From Buchnera aphidicola (Pemphigus immunis) (GTDB lineage: Bacteria > Pseudomonadota > Gammaproteobacteria > Enterobacterales > Enterobacteriaceae): a stretch of 64,000 nt of DNA. The stretch lies in assembly GCF_964059115.1 (NCBI RefSeq), contig NZ_OZ060408.1, positions 62,001 to 126,000 on the forward strand, given 5' to 3'. The notes under the pieces were generated by a model. It saw only the letters and a list, made by a program, of their open reading frames with translations. It made no database searches and was not told the origin of the DNA. Position numbers and translations under genes: made by a program. This document shows, piece after piece, positions 38,693 to 49,156 of the stretch; position 1 is the stretch's first letter, and every line of letters starts with the position of its first letter.

Positions 38693-39251
38693 ATCATATT
38701 TATTTTTAGTAAAAATTTTTTATAATTTTTAAAATTTATATTTTTTTAAAGGATCAAATGTATTTAAAATATGCTTATTATATAAAATATAACTATATTA
38801 TGAATAGTTAATTTTTTATTTTTAAAATATTTTTAAAATAAAAATATTGTACAAAGTGATACATTTAATTATTTTTTATAGTTATTAATTTAAATTATTA
38901 ATAACATTTTTTGTAGAAAATATTTTTAAATATAAAATGTTATTTTTATAACATATTTATTTTAGTCTGAAATATGTAATATTAATTATTTTATAATTAA
39001 TATTACATATGATAATATAAATATTATATTTTAAGTAAGTAATGTAAATTTTTTATGGTTTATAATTTGTGTAATATAGACATATTTTTTTATTTTATTA
39101 ATATTGAAAAAGTTATATTTTTATATTAAAAATGAGTATATAAGAATATATTTTTAATGTTCGATGTTGTATTTTCTATAAAATTATTTTTAGAACAATA
39201 GAATATTATTTTCATGTATGTAAAATGGTGAGATAATTACATTTGTTATCT
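38693..39251. other. AT-rich spacer between smrB and tRNA-Arg
   Basis: 559 bases, no gene seen. It contains a perfect 17-bp hairpin at 38972-39010. The promoter of tRNA-Arg should lie near its end but is not distinct. Confidence 0.6.
38972..39010. repeat. perfect 17-bp inverted repeat
   Basis: ATATGTAATATTAATTA and TAATTAATATTACATAT are exact reverse complements with the 5-base loop TTTTA. It lies 280 bases past smrB, far for a terminator. All but two of its base pairs are A-T, so chance is less excluded than for the longer repeats. Confidence 0.6.
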
Positions 39252-39325
39252 TATCCCTTTAGTTAAATGGACATAATAAACTCCTCCTAAGAGTTAGTTG
39301 CAGGTTCAATTCCTGCAAGGGATAA
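39252..39325 (+). tRNA. tRNA-Arg (anticodon CCT)
   Basis: TATCCCT at the 5' end pairs perfectly with AGGGATA at the 3' end. The anticodon arm is AACTC-CTCCTAA-GAGTT with CCT at 34-36, and the T arm GCAGGTTCAATTCCTGC matches E. coli tRNA-Arg(CCT). The discriminator is A and CCA is not encoded. The first pair is T-A where E. coli has G-C. Confidence 0.95.
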
Positions 39326-39629
39326 TTTATGTTATATTTTTAGTATTTAAGCATAAAATATATTTTTTAGTGAAAAATTTGATCTTTAGTATTTATAAAT
39401 TTATTTTAATGATTTTTTAATAGGTATTATTTATTAAAATATATATATTATAATTAGTATTATTTACTATTATGTTTCAAATAAATTATTTTATGATAAA
39501 GTTTATATTCTTTTTTATAAATTATTGATAAATGAGAGCATTTAATTTAAAAAATCTTTTTAGTCACTTAAGATTTTTTAAATTAAATGCTCTCATTTAT
39601 CAATAATTTATAAAAATGGGATTTAATTA
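39326..39629. other. leader region of the his operon, no attenuator peptide
   Basis: 304 bases between tRNA-Arg and hisG. No short frame with consecutive histidine codons is present, so the classical his attenuator is missing. The last 118 bases are dominated by a 47-bp perfect inverted repeat (39512-39616). Confidence 0.7.
39512..39616. repeat. perfect 47-bp inverted repeat just upstream of hisG
   Basis: Left arm 39512-39558 and right arm 39570-39616 are exact reverse complements over 47 bases around an 11-base loop (TTTTAGTCACT). The right arm ends 13 bases before the hisG ATG, and no U run follows, so it does not look like a terminator. If transcribed, the hairpin would sit against the hisG ribosome-binding region (GGGATTTAATTA). 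It could control translation, protect the transcript end, or be a structural DNA element. Confidence 0.92.
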
Positions 39630-40529
39630 ATGATAAATAATAATCGTTTACGAATAGCTATGCAAAAAAGTGGTAGACTTAGTGATGATTCTAGAAAATT
39701 ATTAACTAGATGTGGTTTAAAAATCAATTTAAATCAACAACGTTTAATTGCTTTTGCTGAAAACATGCCTATTGACGTTATGAGAGTTCGTGATGATGAT
39801 ATTCCAGGTTTAATTATGGATGAGGTAGTAGATTTGGGTATTGTAGGAGAAAATGTTTTAGAAGAAGAATTGCTAAGTCGTCAAGCTCAGTTGCGAAATG
39901 GTTTTTATACTATTTTAAAACGTCTTGATTTTGGTATTTGTAGATTATCTTTGGCTATACCGATAAATGAAAAATATAAAAATATTAAGAATTTAAGTAA
40001 CATGAGAATAGCTACTTCATATCCTCATTTATTAAAAAAATATCTTGATAAGAGAAGTATTTTATTTAAAGTTTGTATGTTAAATGGTTCTGTAGAAGTA
40101 GCACCGCGGGCAGGTTTAGCTGATGCTGTATGTGATTTAGTTTCTACAGGAGCCACATTAGAAGCTAATGGATTACAAGAAGTAGAAGTAATTTATAAAT
40201 CTAACGCATGTTTAGTATGTCGTCCAGGTCTTCTCTCAGATTTTAAAAAAGAAATTATTAGTAAATTAATGACTCGTATTCAAGGAGTAATCAAAGCTAG
40301 GGGATCTAAATATATAATGTTACATGCTCCTATTTGTAAATTAGAAGAAGTAGTTTCTTTATTACATGGAGCAGAAAAACCAACGGTATTAAAGTTAGCA
40401 GGAGATAAAACTAAAGTTGCAATGCATATGGTAAGTAGCGAAACTTTATTTTGGGAAACTATGGAGAAATTAAAATCTTTAGGTGCTAGTTCAATTTTAG
40501 TCTTACCTATTGAGAAAATGATGGAGTAA
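39630..40529 (+). CDS. hisG: ATP phosphoribosyltransferase
   Basis: HisG starts histidine synthesis by joining ATP to PRPP and is the feedback-controlled step. 299 residues, exactly the E. coli length, from [19 protein letters not shown] to LPIEKMME. The PRPP loop [14 protein letters not shown] is near residue 170, and the C-terminal regulatory domain ([21 protein letters not shown]) that binds histidine is retained. First gene of hisGDCBHAFI. Confidence 0.97.
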   Translation: MINNNRLRIAMQKSGRLSDDSRKLLTRCGLKINLNQQRLIAFAENMPIDVMRVRDDDIPGLIMDEVVDLGIVGENVLEEELLSRQAQLRNGFYTILKRLDFGICRLSLAIPINEKYKNIKNLSNMRIATSYPHLLKKYLDKRSILFKVCMLNGSVEVAPRAGLADAVCDLVSTGATLEANGLQEVEVIYKSNACLVCRPGLLSDFKKEIISKLMTRIQGVIKARGSKYIMLHAPICKLEEVVSLLHGAEKPTVLKLAGDKTKVAMHMVSSETLFWETMEKLKSLGASSILVLPIEKMME

Positions 40530-40534
40530 ACTTT

Positions 40535-41842
40535 GTGAAAAATATTTTAAAAATAATTAATTGGGAAGAATTAAGTTTTTTTGAAAAAAATAAAATTTTT
40601 ATCAGACCAGTTTTTTCCCGATCTAATAAAATAAAAGAATCAGTAAAAAAAATAATTTCAGATGTTAGAATATTAGGAGATGTAGCATTAAAAAAATATT
40701 CGCAAATATTTGATAATATGAATATAGATAATTTTGCAATTAGTCGAGATAAAATCTCTGGATCTCATTATAATGTAAGTCAAAATAAAAAAAATGCTAT
40801 TTTATCAGCAATAAAAAACATTGAATATTTTCATTTAGCACAAAAAATGGATTCAATTTCTATCGAAGTACAACCTGGTATTTATTGTCAACAGTTAATC
40901 AGACCAATAGAATCGGTAGGATTATATATTCCAGGTGGTTACGCTCCTTTAGTATCGACAGTATTAATGCTATCAGTACCTGCGAAAATTGCTGGATGTT
41001 CGAATATTATTCTTTGTTCTCCACCTCCTATTACTGATGAAATTTTGTATGCAGCAGATGTATGTGGTGTACATAAGATATTTGAAATTGGTGGAGCGCA
41101 AGCAATTGCTGCTTTGGCTTTTGGTACAAATGAAATCCCTAAAGTGAATAAAATATTTGGACCTGGTAACGAATATGTTACTGAATCTAAAAGGCAAGTA
41201 AATCAATTATTAGATAATTTGGCTATTGATATGTTAGCAGGTCCTTCAGAAGTGTTAGTGATTGCTGATGCTAAATCTAATCCTGTTTTTGTTGCTTCAG
41301 ATTTATTAGCTCAAGCAGAACATGGACCTAATTCTCAAGTAATTTTATTAACTCCTAGTTTAAAATTAATTAATTTAGTGCTTAAAGAGTTAGAAAATCA
41401 ATTGTTTCAACTACCCAGATCAGATTTAATAAAAAAATCATTATCTAAAAGTTTTATCATTTTTACACATGATTTATTAGAATGTATTAATATTTCTAAT
41501 TTATATGCACCTGAACATTTAATAATTAATACTGTTAACGCTCAAGATTTGTTATGTGATATTATTAATGCTGGTTCCATATTTCTAGGTCAATGGTCTT
41601 CAGAAACAGTAGGAGATTATGCTTCAGGACCCAATCATGTTTTACCTACTTATGGATGTGCCTCTGTATATTCAGGTTTAAGTTTAATAGATTTTCAAAA
41701 AAGAATTAATGTGCAAACATTAACGAAAGAAGGATTTTTAAATATTTCATCTACTGTTTTAACTTTGTCTAATATAGAAAAAATGGAAGCTCATAGTAAT
41801 TCTATAAAATTACGACTCGATTTTATAAAAGGGAAAAAATGA
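40535..41842 (+). CDS. hisD: histidinol dehydrogenase
   Basis: HisD oxidises histidinol twice to histidine with NAD+ and zinc. The start is GTG (40535), 5 bases after the hisG stop. Signatures are GGYAPLVSTVLMLSVPAKIAG near residue 130, LAGPSEVLVIADAKSNPVF near 235 and the zinc/catalytic stretch LLAQAEHGPNSQVILLT. 435 residues against 434 in E. coli. It overlaps hisC by 4 bases. Confidence 0.97.
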   Translation: MKNILKIINWEELSFFEKNKIFIRPVFSRSNKIKESVKKIISDVRILGDVALKKYSQIFDNMNIDNFAISRDKISGSHYNVSQNKKNAILSAIKNIEYFHLAQKMDSISIEVQPGIYCQQLIRPIESVGLYIPGGYAPLVSTVLMLSVPAKIAGCSNIILCSPPPITDEILYAADVCGVHKIFEIGGAQAIAALAFGTNEIPKVNKIFGPGNEYVTESKRQVNQLLDNLAIDMLAGPSEVLVIADAKSNPVFVASDLLAQAEHGPNSQVILLTPSLKLINLVLKELENQLFQLPRSDLIKKSLSKSFIIFTHDLLECINISNLYAPEHLIINTVNAQDLLCDIINAGSIFLGQWSSETVGDYASGPNHVLPTYGCASVYSGLSLIDFQKRINVQTLTKEGFLNISSTVLTLSNIEKMEAHSNSIKLRLDFIKGKK

Positions 41843-42918
41843 AACTAAAAATTATAAATTTAGTTCGTAAAAATATACAGAAATTAGTTCCCTATCAGTC
41901 AGCTCGTAAAATTGGTGGAAAAGGAGAAGTATGGTTAAATGCAAATGAGTCTCCTATGTCGAATCAGTTTACTTTGCAAGAAACTTATTTTAATCGTTAT
42001 CCTGAACCTCAACCTAAATCATTAATTATGAGATATGCTGATTATGTTGGAATATCATCCAATAATATATTAGTGACACGTGGAGCTGATGAAGGAATAG
42101 AATTATTAATGCGTGCTTTTTGTGAACCTAAAATAGATTCAATTATTTATTGTCCTCCTACTTATGATATGTATGTTATTAATGCCAATATATTCGGTGT
42201 AAAAGTGTGCAGTATTCCAATGTTAAAGAATTGGCAATTAGATGTTAAATCTATTGAAAAAAAAAATATTGGAGTAAAGTTAATTTATATTTGTAGTCCT
42301 AATAATCCAACAGGAAATATTATTCATAGTCAAGATATTTTTCTTATTTTGAAAATTTTTTCCAATACTGCATTGGTAATAGTAGATGAAGCTTATATTG
42401 AATTTTGTGAAAACAAAAGTATTGTTTCTTGGTTACAAAATTATCCTAATTTGGTAATTTTAAGAACACTATCAAAAGCATTTGCTTTAGCAGGATTACG
42501 TTGTGGTTTTGTGTTGGCTAATACAGAAATTATTCGTATTTTATCTAGAGTAATTGCTCCTTATCCATTGCCAACACCAGTAACTGATATAGCCTATCAA
42601 GCTTTATCTAAAAAAAATATTGGTATAATGAAAAATAGAGTATTAGAATTATGTTCTAATAAAATGTGGTTGATCAAAGAATTAAAAAAAATTAAATATG
42701 TTAAAAAAATTTTTAAAAGTGATAGTAATTATATTTTGGTACATTTTATTAATGCTGATAAAATTTTTCTTTTTCTTTGGGAACAGGGAATTATTGTTAG
42801 AAATCAGAATTTTAAAATATTCTTGAATGAATGTATACGTATATCAATAGGTAATTTTAATGAATGTTTAAAGTTAATAAATGTATTAAAATTATTTGTT
42901 ACAAACAGTAAAGGATAA
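41839..42918 (+). CDS. hisC: histidinol-phosphate aminotransferase
   Basis: HisC is a PLP enzyme of the histidine pathway. WLNANESPMSNQF near residue 31, SPNNPTGNI near 155 and the PLP lysine in RTLSKAFALAGLRCGF near 213 are present. The 359 residues match E. coli (356). A run of 10 A at 42257-42266 lies inside the open frame, a useful contrast with the broken fliJ tracts. Confidence 0.97.
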   Translation: MKLKIINLVRKNIQKLVPYQSARKIGGKGEVWLNANESPMSNQFTLQETYFNRYPEPQPKSLIMRYADYVGISSNNILVTRGADEGIELLMRAFCEPKIDSIIYCPPTYDMYVINANIFGVKVCSIPMLKNWQLDVKSIEKKNIGVKLIYICSPNNPTGNIIHSQDIFLILKIFSNTALVIVDEAYIEFCENKSIVSWLQNYPNLVILRTLSKAFALAGLRCGFVLANTEIIRILSRVIAPYPLPTPVTDIAYQALSKKNIGIMKNRVLELCSNKMWLIKELKKIKYVKKIFKSDSNYILVHFINADKIFLFLWEQGIIVRNQNFKIFLNECIRISIGNFNECLKLINVLKLFVTNSKG

Positions 42919-42922
42919 ATTT

Positions 42923-43990
42923 ATGCCTGAAAAAGTTTTATTTATTGATCGTGATGGTACTCTCATTTCTGAACCAGAAACAAATTATCAAATAGACAGT
43001 ATTGAAAAAATTATATTAGAGCCAAAAGTGATATCTGCTTTATTATCATTAAAAAAATATAGTTATAGATTTGTTATGATTACTAATCAAGATGGTTTAG
43101 GAACAGATAATTTTCCATATTCTTCTTTTGAAAAACCCCATAAATTTATGCTAGAAATATTTAAATCTCAAGGTATTACTTTCGATAATATTTTAATATG
43201 TCCTCATAACGTACATGATCGTTGTTGTTGCAGAAAACCTAAAATAGAAATGGTCAAACCTTGGTTAAATGATAATTCTTTAAAAAAAGAAGTCAGTTAT
43301 GTAATAGGTGATAGACAAACGGATATAGAATTAGCAGATAATATGGGTATCAAAGGAATTTTATATAATAGAAATAATTTTAATTGGTCTAAAATAGCAA
43401 AAAAGATTATTTCAAATAATAGATTTGCTAAAGTTTTTCGTAAGACAAGAGAAACTGAAATTCATGTCGAAGTTTGGTTGGATAAAAAAAATAAAAGTAA
43501 TATCGATACTGGATTAATGTTTTTTAATCATATGTTAGAACAAATTTCTGTTCACAGCGGTATTTCTATGAATATTCTTGCAAAAGGAGATATTTGTATT
43601 GATGATCATCATACTATAGAAGATACCGGGATATGTTTAGGTCAGTCTTTGTTGAAAGCATTAGGTAATAAAATTGGAATTAATAGATATGGATTTTCTT
43701 TGCCAATGGATGAAAGTGTGGCAACATGCATTTTGGATATTTCAGGACGTCCTTATTTAAATTTTCAAGCTCAATTTAAAAATCAATCTGTAGGAGATAT
43801 GACTACAGATATGGTTGAACATTTTTTTTACTCATTATCTTATGCAATGAAAAGCACAGTGCATATTCGTTCATCAGGTAATAATGATCATCATCAAATT
43901 GAAAGTATTTTTAAAGTTTTTGGAAGAGTATTAAAAGAAGCTATTCGTATAGAAGGAAATAAAATATTTAGTTCGAAAGGAATTTTATAA
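42923..43990 (+). CDS. hisB: histidinol-phosphatase / imidazoleglycerol-phosphate dehydratase
   Basis: A fused enzyme catalysing two steps. The N-terminal HAD phosphatase carries VLFIDRDGTLISEP and a zinc loop (CPHNVHDRCCCRKPK); the C-terminal dehydratase carries FFNHMLEQISVHSG, DDHHTIEDTGICLG and NDHHQIESIFKVFGR. I start at ATG 42923 (MPEKVLFIDRDG), just after AAGGATAAA and 4 bases past hisC; a reading from 42896 would overlap hisC without matching the family. 355 residues as in E. coli. Confidence 0.96.
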   Translation: MPEKVLFIDRDGTLISEPETNYQIDSIEKIILEPKVISALLSLKKYSYRFVMITNQDGLGTDNFPYSSFEKPHKFMLEIFKSQGITFDNILICPHNVHDRCCCRKPKIEMVKPWLNDNSLKKEVSYVIGDRQTDIELADNMGIKGILYNRNNFNWSKIAKKIISNNRFAKVFRKTRETEIHVEVWLDKKNKSNIDTGLMFFNHMLEQISVHSGISMNILAKGDICIDDHHTIEDTGICLGQSLLKALGNKIGINRYGFSLPMDESVATCILDISGRPYLNFQAQFKNQSVGDMTTDMVEHFFYSLSYAMKSTVHIRSSGNNDHHQIESIFKVFGRVLKEAIRIEGNKIFSSKGIL

Positions 43991-44580
43991 TGAATATTAT
44001 AATAATCGATACTGGTTGTGCTAATTTGTATTCTTTAAGATATGCTATACAAAGATTAGGTTATAATCCTATTATAACTAGAGAAATAAATCTTATATTA
44101 AATGCAGATAAACTATTTTTACCTGGAGTAGGAACACCTAAGACAGCTATGCAACAATTACATTTATCCAATTTAATTAAAATTATTAAAAATTTTACAA
44201 AACCTGTGATGGGTATTTGTCTCGGAATGCAACTGTTATGTTCATATAGTCAAGAATGTCAAGGTCTTAAAATGTTAAACGTTATTGATACTGTTGTATC
44301 CAAGTTAAAAGTGGATAAGTTATCTATACCTCATACAGGATGGAATGAAATTATAATAAATAATAATTCAACATTATTTAGAAATATCAGGAATAAATCT
44401 CGATTTTACTTTGTACATAGTTATGCTGTAGAAATTAACAAGTATACAATAGCAAGTTCATATTATGGAACATTTTTTAGTGCTATTGTTAAAAAGAATA
44501 ATTTTTTAGGAGTACAATTTCATCCTGAAAAATCAGGTGAATCTGGTGCACAATTAATAAAAAATTTTTTAGAGATATAA
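43990..44580 (+). CDS. hisH: imidazole glycerol phosphate synthase, glutaminase subunit
   Basis: HisH releases ammonia from glutamine and channels it to HisF. The nucleophile cysteine is in MGICLGMQLLCSYS near residue 77, and the His-Glu pair in GVQFHPEKSGESG near 177. 196 residues, E. coli length. The ATG shares its A with the hisB stop. Confidence 0.97.
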   Translation: MNIIIIDTGCANLYSLRYAIQRLGYNPIITREINLILNADKLFLPGVGTPKTAMQQLHLSNLIKIIKNFTKPVMGICLGMQLLCSYSQECQGLKMLNVIDTVVSKLKVDKLSIPHTGWNEIIINNNSTLFRNIRNKSRFYFVHSYAVEINKYTIASSYYGTFFSAIVKKNNFLGVQFHPEKSGESGAQLIKNFLEI

Positions 44581-44584
44581 TATT

Positions 44585-45325
44585 ATGATAATTCCGGCAA
44601 TAGATTTAATGAATTCTAAAATTGTGCGATTGTATCAAGGTAATTATTCTAAAATAAAATATTATAAAGATGATATTTATAATAAATTATTAAACTATCA
44701 TGATATTCAAGAAATTAAAATTGTTCATTTAGTAGATCTTAATGGAGCTAAGGATCCTAATCATAGGCAGATTCAGTTATTAAAACAAATATTAGCCAAA
44801 GTTAATATACCTTTACAAATTGGTGGTGGTATTAGAACGGAAAAGGATATTGAAGTGTTATTTCGAGCAGGAGTTAAAAGAGTAGTTATTAGTTCTTCTG
44901 CAATTATAAACCCAAAAGAGGTAAAAAAATGGTTTAATGTTTATGGTGGAAATGCAATTGTTCTTGCTTTAGATGTTTTAATTAACGAAAAGAATGAAAA
45001 AGAAGTTTTAATTAATGGTTGGCAAAATTACTCTAAATTAATTTTAGAAGATATTATTAATGAATTTTCTGAAGTGGGATTGGAACATGTTTTGTGTACA
45101 GATATATCTAAAGATGGTACTCTATTAGGTCCTAATTTTGTTTTATATAAAGAAATATCAAGTTTATTTAAACATATTAAATTTCAATCTTCAGGTGGAG
45201 TAAGTACGTTGCATGACATTTCTTGTCTTAAATCATGTGGAATATATGGAATAGTGATAGGACGAGGTTTGTTAGAAAATAAATTTACTATATCAGAGGC
45301 AATTCAATGTTGGCAAAACGCATAA
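44585..45325 (+). CDS. hisA: phosphoribosyl-formimino-AICAR-phosphate isomerase
   Basis: HisA performs an Amadori rearrangement in a half-barrel-duplicated TIM fold. The two catalytic acids are in [17 protein letters not shown] (D7-type position) and [13 protein letters not shown] near residue 175, with phosphate loops [10 protein letters not shown] and [10 protein letters not shown]. 246 residues versus 245. It overlaps hisF by 19 bases. Confidence 0.97.
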   Translation: MIIPAIDLMNSKIVRLYQGNYSKIKYYKDDIYNKLLNYHDIQEIKIVHLVDLNGAKDPNHRQIQLLKQILAKVNIPLQIGGGIRTEKDIEVLFRAGVKRVVISSSAIINPKEVKKWFNVYGGNAIVLALDVLINEKNEKEVLINGWQNYSKLILEDIINEFSEVGLEHVLCTDISKDGTLLGPNFVLYKEISSLFKHIKFQSSGGVSTLHDISCLKSCGIYGIVIGRGLLENKFTISEAIQCWQNA

Positions 45326-46083
45326 TTCCTTGCTTGGATGTCAAAGATGGTTTAGTAGTTAAAGGTATACAATTTCGTAATCATAAAATTATGGGTGATA
45401 TAATTCCGTTAGCTAAATATTATGCGAAAGAAGGTGCTGATGAATTGGTTTTTTATGATATTACTGCCTCACCTACTAATAGATTAGTGGATAAAAAATG
45501 GATAGAAAAAATTGCAGAAGTAATTGATATTCCATTCTGTGTAGCAGGAGGAATTAATAGTATAAATGACGTAGTAAATATCCTTAAGTTTGGAGCTGAT
45601 AAAGTTTCTATTAATTCACCTGCAATAAAAGATTCTAGTTTAATAAGCAGAATATCAGATCGTTTCGGAGCACAATGTGTAGTAGTAGGAATTGATTCTT
45701 GGTTTGATAAAAAAAAAGATATTTATCAAGTATATCAATATACAGGAGATGAAAATAAAATATTTAAAACAGAATTGGATACTTTTAGATGGATAGAAAA
45801 AGTACAAACACTTGGTGCTGGGGAAATCGTTTTAAATATGATGAATCAAGATGGAATGTGTTGTGGTTATGATATACGTTTATTAAATCGAGCACGAGAA
45901 ATATGTACAGTTCCTTTAATTGCCTCTGGAGGAGCTGGTAAAGTTGAACATTTTTATGATGTATTTAATGATGCAAACGTAGATGGCGCTTTAGCTGCTT
46001 CAGTTTTCCATAAAGGAATTATAAAAATAAGAGAACTAAAAGAATTTTTATTAAATAAAGGTATTGTGATTCGAGAATGTTAA
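45307..46083 (+). CDS. hisF: imidazole glycerol phosphate synthase, cyclase subunit
   Basis: HisF closes the imidazole ring and releases AICAR, which feeds back to purine synthesis. [20 protein letters not shown] holds the first catalytic aspartate (D11), and [14 protein letters not shown] the second near residue 180; in E. coli the latter reads NSDGV/QDGV-type. The 258 residues match E. coli. It forms a complex with HisH, encoded two genes upstream. Confidence 0.97.
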   Translation: MLAKRIIPCLDVKDGLVVKGIQFRNHKIMGDIIPLAKYYAKEGADELVFYDITASPTNRLVDKKWIEKIAEVIDIPFCVAGGINSINDVVNILKFGADKVSINSPAIKDSSLISRISDRFGAQCVVVGIDSWFDKKKDIYQVYQYTGDENKIFKTELDTFRWIEKVQTLGAGEIVLNMMNQDGMCCGYDIRLLNRAREICTVPLIASGGAGKVEHFYDVFNDANVDGALAASVFHKGIIKIRELKEFLLNKGIVIREC

Positions 46084-46691
46084 ATAAAAAAGCGTATTTA
46101 AAAATTAATTGGAATAAAATTCGAGATATGTTACCAGCAATTATTCAACATAGTGTATCTGGTGAAATATTAATGCATGGATATATGAATAAAGAGGCTT
46201 TAGATAAAACTAATCAGGAAAAAATAGTTACTTTTTATTCGCGTACAAAAAAACGTTTATGGACTAAAGGAGAGAGTTCAGGTAATTATTTGAAAGTAGT
46301 TAATATCAGTTTGGATTGTGATTATGATTCTATTTTAATATTGGTTATACCACAAGGTAATACTTGTCATTTAGATCGTAGTAGCTGTTTTGTATCTTAT
46401 ATGATTCCAGATTTTACTTTTTTATATTATTTGGAAAATATTTTAAAGAAGAGAAAAAAAAATAATAAGAATCTTTCTTATACAAATAATTTATATTCTT
46501 CAGGTACTAAAAGGATAGCTCAAAAAGTTGCTGAAGAAGGTATAGAAACTGCACTTGCGGCTGTGACAAATGACAGGGAAGAGTTAATTAATGAATCTTC
46601 AGATTTGATATTCCATTTACTGGTTTTATTACAAAATCAATCTTTAGATTTTAATTTGGTAATATCTAATTTGCGTAAAAGAAATAAATAG
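46077..46691 (+). CDS. hisI: phosphoribosyl-AMP cyclohydrolase / phosphoribosyl-ATP pyrophosphatase
   Basis: A fused enzyme for steps two and three. The N-terminal HisI domain has [18 protein letters not shown] and the zinc-type cysteines in LDCDYDS and [12 protein letters not shown]. The C-terminal HisE domain has [19 protein letters not shown] and [14 protein letters not shown]. 204 residues versus 203 in E. coli. Last gene of the operon, overlapping hisF by 7 bases; a separate gnd promoter probably follows. Confidence 0.96.
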   Translation: MLNKKAYLKINWNKIRDMLPAIIQHSVSGEILMHGYMNKEALDKTNQEKIVTFYSRTKKRLWTKGESSGNYLKVVNISLDCDYDSILILVIPQGNTCHLDRSSCFVSYMIPDFTFLYYLENILKKRKKNNKNLSYTNNLYSSGTKRIAQKVAEEGIETALAAVTNDREELINESSDLIFHLLVLLQNQSLDFNLVISNLRKRNK

Positions 46692-46911
46692 TATTTATTT
46701 TGATATAAAAATTTTTTTGTTACAGCATTAAATATTTAATTATTTTTATATTTAATTTTTATTTAGATTTCTTATTTACTTTTATAATTATATAATAATA
46801 TTATTTTTATATTTTTATTTAAATAAAAAATTCATTAATTTTTAAAAATCTATTGATTATTAAAATATATATTATTATTTATATATTTATTTTTAGAAAA
46901 TAGGAGTGAAA

Positions 46912-48321
46912 ATGTTAAAAAATAATATTGGTGTTATAGGTTTATCAGTGATGGGTAGTAATTTAGCACTAAATATAGAGAGAAATCATTATACGGTTTC
47001 TGTTTTCAATCGTTCTTCTGAAAAAACAAATCAATTAATGCAAAAAAGTATAGATAAACGAATTTATCCATATTTTTCAATAAAAGAATTTGTTAATTCC
47101 TTAAAAAAACCTCGTTGCATTTTGATTATGGTAAAAGCAGGATTGCCAACAGATGAAACAATTGAGTCTATTATTCCTCATCTTGAGATCGGTGATATTC
47201 TTATCGATGGAGGTAATTCTTTTTATAAAGATACAATACGACGTTGTAGTGAATTATCTCGAATAGGTTTAAACTTTTTTGGAGCAGGTATTTCTGGTGG
47301 TGAAGATGGAGCATTAAACGGACCGTCTATTATGTTAGGTGGAGAAAAAAAATCTTATGATTTAATATCTCCTATATTAAAAAAAATAGCAGCAAAAGCT
47401 AATGATCGAGAATCTTGTGTAGATTATATTGGTCCTGATGGAGCTGGTCATTACGTAAAAATGGTTCATAATGGAATAGAATATAGTGATATGCAATTAA
47501 TATCAGAGACATATTTTTTATTAAAAAACATTTTATCAATGAGTAATAAAGAATTAGAAAATACATTTGATAATTGGAATAAAGGTGAATTAAATAGTTA
47601 TTTAATTAGCATCACTAAAGAAATATTTAAGAAAAAAGATGGTTCAGGAAAATATTTAATAGATTTAATTTTAGATCATGCAGATAATAAAGGAACAGGT
47701 AAATGGATTAGTAAAAGTGCTTTAGATTTAGAAGAACCACTTTCTTTGATTACAGAGTCTGTTTTTTCGCGTTATATTTCTGCTCTTAAGGAACAACGAG
47801 TCTATGCTTCAACAGTTTTATCTGGACCTGAAATAAATAAATTATCTTTAAATAAAAAAGATTTTATTGAAAAATTAAGAAAAGCTTTATATTTAGGGAA
47901 AATTATATCTTATGCTCAAGGTTTTTCTCAACTTAAATCGGCTTCTAAAAAATATAAATGGAATTTATCATATGGAAAAATAGCAAAAATATTTCGTGCA
48001 GGATGTATTATCCGAGCTAAGTTTTTACAAAAAATTACTGATGCATATGTAGAAAAAAATGATATTGTTAATTTATTATTAACTCCATATTTTAAAAATA
48101 TTGCTAATGAATATCAAAATTCTCTTCGGAGTGTTGTATCTTATGCTGTAATTAATGGAATTCCTATTCCAACGTTTTCTGCTGCGATTGCTTATTATGA
48201 TAGTTATAGAACAGCTATTTTGCCAGCTAATTTACTGCAAGCACAAAGAGATTATTTTGGAGCTCATATGTATAGACGTATCGATAGAGATGGTTTTTTT
48301 CATACTAATTGGTTGGAATAA
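46912..48321 (+). CDS. gnd: 6-phosphogluconate dehydrogenase
   Basis: Gnd makes ribulose 5-phosphate and NADPH in the oxidative pentose phosphate pathway; ribulose 5-phosphate is also the RibB substrate. The NADP-binding [16 protein letters not shown] is at the start, the catalytic lysine in [15 protein letters not shown] near residue 183, and [13 protein letters not shown] near 365. AGGAG is 5 bases before ATG 46912; a GTG two codons earlier overlaps that site and is unlikely. 469 residues versus 468 in E. coli. It follows the his operon, as the two are near each other in enterobacteria. Confidence 0.96.
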   Translation: MLKNNIGVIGLSVMGSNLALNIERNHYTVSVFNRSSEKTNQLMQKSIDKRIYPYFSIKEFVNSLKKPRCILIMVKAGLPTDETIESIIPHLEIGDILIDGGNSFYKDTIRRCSELSRIGLNFFGAGISGGEDGALNGPSIMLGGEKKSYDLISPILKKIAAKANDRESCVDYIGPDGAGHYVKMVHNGIEYSDMQLISETYFLLKNILSMSNKELENTFDNWNKGELNSYLISITKEIFKKKDGSGKYLIDLILDHADNKGTGKWISKSALDLEEPLSLITESVFSRYISALKEQRVYASTVLSGPEINKLSLNKKDFIEKLRKALYLGKIISYAQGFSQLKSASKKYKWNLSYGKIAKIFRAGCIIRAKFLQKITDAYVEKNDIVNLLLTPYFKNIANEYQNSLRSVVSYAVINGIPIPTFSAAIAYYDSYRTAILPANLLQAQRDYFGAHMYRRIDRDGFFHTNWLE

Positions 48322-49156
48322 AAATATTCTGATAAAAATATTAAATATATTTAATGAAATATATTTACGACACGTATTGAATAATTAATATTTTTATTCT
48401 TTAGTACCAGAGATAAATATAGACTCAGGTACTAAAAAGATTAACAAGATAATATCTTATTTTAGCTAAATAAAAATATTAATTTTTTTTTATATTAAAA
48501 AATAAAATATAAAGTAGTTTTTATAAAGATTATTTTTAAAGTGATTTTGTATAATATATGTAAATTTTTTTACAATTATTGATTAATGATATTGAATATT
48601 TGATTAATAAATTTAGTATTTTTATTTTTCATAGTGAAACTATTAATCATGATATTTTTAATTTACGTTAAAATTTATTTATTTTAGTAACAAAAAAATA
48701 AACAATGTGTAAATTTTAGTGAATGTAAAAAATTAGATTTTTAAGATTTCATTACGAGTTATAAAATTTTTATTTCGATATATTTTTTTAAAGATAATTA
48801 TTTTGGTATTAGGTATTATTTTTACGGTTATAAAATTTATAAAAGTTTAGTTTTTTTAGAGTTTAGGATTATTTTGAACTAATTTAGGTAATGATCGATT
48901 TAAATTTATAAATTTTGGGTAGAAAGAAAAGTTTTATAATTTTTTGATGTTAACAAATTAATTTTGATGTTTAATTTAAATATTTTATATCTAATTTTAT
49001 GGATATAAATATAAATTCTTTTTTTTATAATAATTGTGATGAGTGTATATATTTAAATTATAAGATGTTGAAGGTGGTAAGATTTTTAAGATTAAATTAA
49101 TTATTGATATAATTTATATATATTTTTATTACAGTATTTTTCTGAGAGATTTTAAA
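48322..49156. other. long spacer between gnd and metG
   Basis: 835 bases, the longest gene-free stretch in the window. No frame gives a recognisable protein. Parts (about 48780-49090) hold more G than the purely A/T spacers elsewhere, which could reflect a slowly decaying gene. From memory, dcd (dCTP deaminase) lies between gnd and metG in some Buchnera, but I cannot read dcd motifs here. TTTAGTACC and GGTACTAAA near 48400-48437 form a 9-bp stem with a long loop, possibly the end of the gnd transcript. Confidence 0.6.

Noticed and set aside
39326-39629. Classical his operon attenuator
   Set aside because: No short open frame with a run of histidine codons exists, and the large hairpin is not followed by a U run.
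42257-42266. Frameshift at a 10-A tract in hisC
   Set aside because: The frame is continuous across the tract and the protein aligns on both sides.
48155-48388. 77-codon frame overlapping the end of gnd
   Set aside because: It is an alternative frame of gnd running into the spacer, with no recognisable protein.
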